Shown here piece by piece: positions 60,756 to 64,000 of a stretch of 64,000 nt of DNA. Origin of the DNA: Rhizobium mesosinicum (lineage in GTDB: Bacteria > Pseudomonadota > Alphaproteobacteria > Rhizobiales > Rhizobiaceae); NCBI RefSeq assembly GCF_019511345.1, contig NZ_JAEUAK010000008.1, forward strand, positions 186,001 through 250,000, written 5' to 3'. The translations under genes were made by a program, and so were the position numbers. The notes below the pieces were generated by a model. The model saw only the letters and a program-made list of their open reading frames with translations. It made no database searches and had not been told where the DNA came from. Every line of letters begins with the position of its first letter. The first letter of the stretch is position 1.

Positions 60756-62440
60756 CAGGCGAGCCCCAGCTGGCGCAGAAGTGCAGCGCCGTTCGGGTTG
60801 TCATTGGCGTCCGCCAGCACCTGCGCGGCCTTGGCGCCCTGGTTGAGGGCGGGCGCCACCTGCGAGGCCATTTGCGCCGTCTGCGCCGCCTGCATCTGCT
60901 GGGCGCGTTGCGAGCGCAGATCCTCCACCTTGTCATCGGCAAGGATCATCGAAGGCGGGGCGCCGATCGCATCGAAATAGAGATCGATCGCCTCATCGAC
61001 ATCGAGCTTGTCGAGCGCTTCCGGCTTGACCGCCGAGACCTGGCCCATGAAGGCGACGCCGCGCTCGATCGCGCCTGTCGCGACCGCCTGCTGCGCCTGC
61101 GCGAGCGTGGAGATATATTCCACCTTCAATTCCATGCCCTGCAGCTCCGGCGGGGGCAGAGGCAGCTCGTCGCGGGCGGCGAGAATATCGAAGGTGCGGT
61201 CGATGGTCGGGCCGAGTTGATCGCCGAAGACATTTTCCAAGACGGGGCCGAGCTGCAGCAGCTGCTCTTCCTTGCGCTGCGTCAGCTCGAACTGGTTGCG
61301 CGGCTGCACGCCTTCCATATTGGTGATGGCGAAGAAGAGATCGGCAAAGAAGGTCTTTTCGATGCGGTTCTGCACTTCCTGGATATCTTCGCGCAGCTCC
61401 GCGAGGCTGAGGTTCACCTCCATGGCCGGGCGGAACCCTTTGCCGGTCGGATCATCCACGTAGTTCACGGCCCCCGGCAGCAGCGAGGCCGGGCTGTTCT
61501 GCATCGAAGTCGGCGCGTTCATCGGCGGGCGCACCTTCTTGTCGATGCCTTCGAGCTTTCGCGTCTGTTCGAGCTGCAGCATTTTGATATCGCTCAGCGC
61601 CTTCTGGCCGGGCGACAGCGCGTAATGATCGTCCTCGGAAAGCTCCCAGGCGGGCGCGATGATCGGATTGCTGTCGAAGCCGCTTTCTTCCAGCAGCTCG
61701 GAGCCGAGCTCGTCGATCCAGTAGTTGGAGAGGAAGGCCTTGTTGCGCTTGTCGATCAGTCTGGGGTCGCGGTCGTAGCGCGGTTCGATGGCGTGATAGA
61801 CATCGAAGCACTCGCCGTATTTCGACGAGTCATAGAGGCTGCGCAGCCGCTCCGGCACATTGTCATAACCGAAGCGCTCGATGATGCGCTGCACGCTCCA
61901 GCGGAAGGTGCGGTAGAGGGTCGTCGCCTTGCCCTTGTGATCTCGCGCGAGCCAGAAGCGGCCATGCACCAGCTGCTGCACGCGGATGACCGTCTCCTCA
62001 TCTTCGACGATGATCGCCACGGACTGGCCGAACTGGCCGAGATCGCCATAGCCGATATGGAAGGCGCGGTAGAGATTGGAGGCTGCAAACACCTCGCGCA
62101 TCTTGTCCTGCACGGCGGCGAGATAGACTTTTACGGAATCCTGCTTCTTCAGATCGGGATCGAAGGTCGTCAGCCGGAACCAGGGCCGGGCGGGCGAGGT
62201 CAGCCCCGAATGCATGCCCGATTTCAGCGTTTCATAGGCATGGGTGCCGGTGCTGTCGATGATCTTCTCACGCGAGCGCGGGCCTTCGCGGCCGGAATGC
62301 AGCCTCAGCCGCGTCGGCTCGATATGCTCGGCCAAAGCCCGCCATTCGGCCTCCCATGGCTGGCGAACCTCTTTCAGTTCGGCGAGCCGGCGGCGGTGAT
62401 AGGCAATTTGCGTCTCGTTGTCGCGACGAAGATTTTCCAT
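60755..62440 (-). CDS. Portal (head-to-tail connector) protein
   Basis: A 561-residue protein: the start YHRRRLAELKEVRQPWEAEW then LAEHIEPTRLRL, LTSPARPWFRLTTFDPDLKK, and late FELTQRKEEQLLQLGPVLEN with LGPTIDRTFDILAARDELPL are hallmarks of the podovirus head-to-tail connecting protein family. The C-terminus is an Ala/Gln-rich helix. It forms the dodecameric DNA entry ring. The frame is complete. In related phages the terminase large subunit lies upstream; none is present here. Confidence 0.9.
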   Translation of the reverse strand: MENLRRDNETQIAYHRRRLAELKEVRQPWEAEWRALAEHIEPTRLRLHSGREGPRSREKIIDSTGTHAYETLKSGMHSGLTSPARPWFRLTTFDPDLKKQDSVKVYLAAVQDKMREVFAASNLYRAFHIGYGDLGQFGQSVAIIVEDEETVIRVQQLVHGRFWLARDHKGKATTLYRTFRWSVQRIIERFGYDNVPERLRSLYDSSKYGECFDVYHAIEPRYDRDPRLIDKRNKAFLSNYWIDELGSELLEESGFDSNPIIAPAWELSEDDHYALSPGQKALSDIKMLQLEQTRKLEGIDKKVRPPMNAPTSMQNSPASLLPGAVNYVDDPTGKGFRPAMEVNLSLAELREDIQEVQNRIEKTFFADLFFAITNMEGVQPRNQFELTQRKEEQLLQLGPVLENVFGDQLGPTIDRTFDILAARDELPLPPPELQGMELKVEYISTLAQAQQAVATGAIERGVAFMGQVSAVKPEALDKLDVDEAIDLYFDAIGAPPSMILADDKVEDLRSQRAQQMQAAQTAQMASQVAPALNQGAKAAQVLADANDNPNGAALLRQLGLA

Positions 62441-62453
62441 TGATGTCTCCGCC

Positions 62454-62693
62454 TTACTGCCCGAGCAGCGTCTTCTTGAGCGTATTGCCCGTCAGCGCCG
62501 GGGTCTGCGTATCGGCGAGAACAGGCGCGCCCGACGGAGAGGTGAGAATGGTCGAGGGGGCGCCCTTCACCTTGTCGGAGGCGCGCCGCGCGGCGGTCGA
62601 TTGAGCGGCGGCGTAGTCGGGCGTCTTCTGCTGGGCGTATTCGGGCGGCGCCTGCGGCGGCTCGGCTTTCGGCGGGGACGAGAACATGCACAT
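62454..62693 (-). CDS. Small Ala/Pro-rich phage protein upstream of the portal
   Basis: 79 residues: MCMFSSPPKAEPPQAPPEYA, QQKTPDYAAAQSTAARRASD and the C-terminal APSTILTSPSGAPVLADTQT then GNTLKKTLLGQ. Short proteins beginning MC.FS..K.P.P and ending T.TLLG occur between terminase and portal in many podoviruses. Start 62693 or 62687. It is the first gene of the head block and marks where the terminase would be expected. Confidence 0.65.
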   Translation of the reverse strand: MCMFSSPPKAEPPQAPPEYAQQKTPDYAAAQSTAARRASDKVKGAPSTILTSPSGAPVLADTQTPALTGNTLKKTLLGQ

Positions 62694-63014
62694 GGGGGGC
62701 ATCCGATCGTAAGAGTTGAGCGGCTGGAGGAGGGTGGTCTCCAGCCGGTTCGGCGTCGATGGGATGCAGCGTTACGGGTGAAAGGTTGTGGGGGTGACAT
62801 GGGGGCGAATATTCGCTGATGAGGGGGCCACACGGCACAAGGCCCCGATGAAACCCAGGCTATATCGAAGGCGGTATTAGTCCTGGCGGTCTCGCAGGAG
62901 GTGCGGCCGATCCAGCATCGCCGCCGAAACGGCGGTCCACGTTTCCACGCGGTCGGCGAATTATTCATTGAAAATGCGGGCGTCGTGTCGCGCTGGTGTC
63001 CGGACCCTTGCGCA
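62694..63014. other. Edge of the head block, no gene seen
   Basis: 321 bases between the phage block and the sensor kinase. I looked for the C-terminus of a terminase on the minus strand and found stop-interrupted frames only. Confidence 0.5.
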
Positions 63015-64000
63015 CTATGCCGGACGGAGGTGGATTGCGACCATCGCGCCGCCGCCCTCCCGGTTGGCGAATTCGAGATGTCCGCCATGGGCAACCGCGA
63101 TAGCCTGCACCACCGATAGTCCCAGTCCTGTGCCGCCCGTTGCGCGAGACCGGGAGGGATCGCCGCGCCAGAAGGGATTCGTGGCAACGGCATCCAGGCC
63201 TTCAGGAAATCCAGGGCCGCGATCGAGAAACCGGATGACGACGCTCTCGTCAGGCAATTGCTCGGTTTCGCAGCGCAGCCAATTGCCGTCTGCCGCATAG
63301 CGGCTGGCATTTTCCAGAAGCGCCAGCACGGCCTGGCGAATACGCGGCGAGTCCACCGCTATGAAGGCGGGTTGCAGGCCGGTCTCGAGCGTCAGCGTGC
63401 TCGTCTCCAGCATGGGTTTGGCCGATGTCAGCACCGCTTCCACCACCTGCGACACATCGGTCCGTTCACGCTCCATGACGAGTTTCTGGCCGATCGCCAG
63501 CGACAGGGTGCGCAGGTCTTCGACAATTCTCCCGAGCCCTTCCACCTGGACCAGGAGGTCGGAGATCATCTTCCGGTCCATGGGAAAAACGCCGTCGAGC
63601 ATGCCCTGCAACGAACCCCGCAGGATCGTCAGCGGCGTGCGCAATTCGTGCGCGACCGCCATGTTGTTGAAGCGCAGCCTTTTTTCCATGCTGTCGAGGC
63701 TGGCCGCGAGCGCATTGAACGTATCCATGAGACTGGAGACTTCTCGGGTGGCATGGCGCGAGGCAGCGACGCTCACCGAAAAGTCGCCGGATTTCAGGCC
63801 TTCGGCAGCGGATGTGAGTTCTGCGAGCGGCCTTGCAATCCGTCGCGCCAGAAATATCCCGATAATGGCGCAGACAAGGGCCGAAAGCAGGCCGCAGGTC
63901 AGAATCAGGAGCTGGAGCTGGAAATCTGTCTGTTCTTCCTGCAGCCCGTTCAGGTTAGCGAGGAGGAGCTTGAGCGAATCCTGGTCGGGGACGACGCCAT
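63015..64000 (-). CDS. HAMP-type membrane sensor histidine kinase (5' end outside window)
   Basis: About 328 residues are visible: the second membrane helix (LLILTCGLLSALVCAIIGIF), a HAMP domain (ARRIARPLAELTSAAEGLKS), the H-box MAVAHELRTPLTILRG, N-box LALLENASRYA, D/G1 FLDRGPGFPEG and G2 GGTGLGLSVV, ending GGAMVAIHLRPA. This is a BaeS/EnvZ-like envelope sensor; its response regulator is probably upstream, beyond the window. The frame is open to the right edge. Confidence 0.9.
   Translation of the reverse strand, partial: GVVPDQDSLKLLLANLNGLQEEQTDFQLQLLILTCGLLSALVCAIIGIFLARRIARPLAELTSAAEGLKSGDFSVSVAASRHATREVSSLMDTFNALAASLDSMEKRLRFNNMAVAHELRTPLTILRGSLQGMLDGVFPMDRKMISDLLVQVEGLGRIVEDLRTLSLAIGQKLVMERERTDVSQVVEAVLTSAKPMLETSTLTLETGLQPAFIAVDSPRIRQAVLALLENASRYAADGNWLRCETEQLPDESVVIRFLDRGPGFPEGLDAVATNPFWRGDPSRSRATGGTGLGLSVVQAIAVAHGGHLEFANREGGGAMVAIHLRPA

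Noticed and set aside
62694..63014. Remnant of a terminase large subunit upstream of the portal
   Set aside because: All minus-strand frames are broken by stops and none shows terminase C-terminal motifs.

Overview
The window is GC-rich alphaproteobacterial chromosome, most likely from the Rhizobium/Agrobacterium group (Rhizobiaceae). The reasons are the gene families present (DUF982, DUF1236, KTSC, DUF4242, an N-terminal DUF5939-type adenylate cyclase, a MoxR/DUF58/SpoIIM/RDD operon), the REP-like palindromes with a TCTCCCCC core, and the short overlapping operons. No rRNA, tRNA, CRISPR array, integrase, transposase or replication gene was seen.

Layout. 1-1754: the end of a YdbC/PdxI-type aldo/keto reductase, a divergent LysR regulator and a VOC-family stub cut after 33 codons. 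1849-10435 (all minus): the tail half of a podovirus structural module, in transcription order tail tubular A, tail tubular B, a GNAT-like gp13-position protein, an internal virion protein broken by an amber codon, a large internal virion protein, the tail fibre and a small last gene. 10500-10838: a methyltransferase that has lost its catalytic core in frame. 10995-56160: ordinary and accessory chromosome. This holds an AEC transporter/LysR pair, a parDE-like toxin-antitoxin pair flanked by a duplicated LysR 3' end, a large LuxR-type ATPase regulator, a metal-efflux cluster (NicO, YqaA, RcnR-like repressor, CDF pump), HNH/SMI1 genes, a PAS histidine kinase with a stand-alone receiver and a cytochrome P460, an M48 protease, an adenylate cyclase, two DUF1236 proteins, tandem DUF805 genes, the six-gene MoxR operon, two KTSC proteins, two paralogous RTX proteins and an acyltransferase. 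56200-62693 (all minus): the head half of the podovirus module, in transcription order a small protein, portal, Bbp19-like protein, scaffold, major capsid, Bbp16-like cement protein, a small protein and an SGNH hydrolase. 63015-64000: part of a HAMP-type sensor kinase.

The two phage blocks share strand and are complementary (head genes first, tail genes next), but about 45 kb of chromosome lies between them. Terminase, lysis, replication and integration genes are all missing from the window. This is either a prophage opened by a large rearrangement or a dispersed, domesticated virion locus.

The second main observation is a repeated regulatory element. A 16-bp palindrome (consensus TCGGACTTTRGTCCGA) is followed at an invariant 38-nt offset by a -10-like TANNNT, which puts its centre at about -42.5, the classic class II activator position. 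It occurs five times. Three copies precede related short transcripts, each with one or more stem-loops and an AAAAGGGTG/CACCCTTTT-type terminator, which look like a multicopy small-RNA family. The other two precede protein genes (a KTSC-like protein and a secreted glycine-rich protein).

Several genes are broken by a single lesion: the amber codon in the virion gene, and frameshifts in an SMI1-neighbour gene, a DUF805 copy, a lipoprotein and probably the M48 C-terminus. These need confirmation from reads before being treated as biology.
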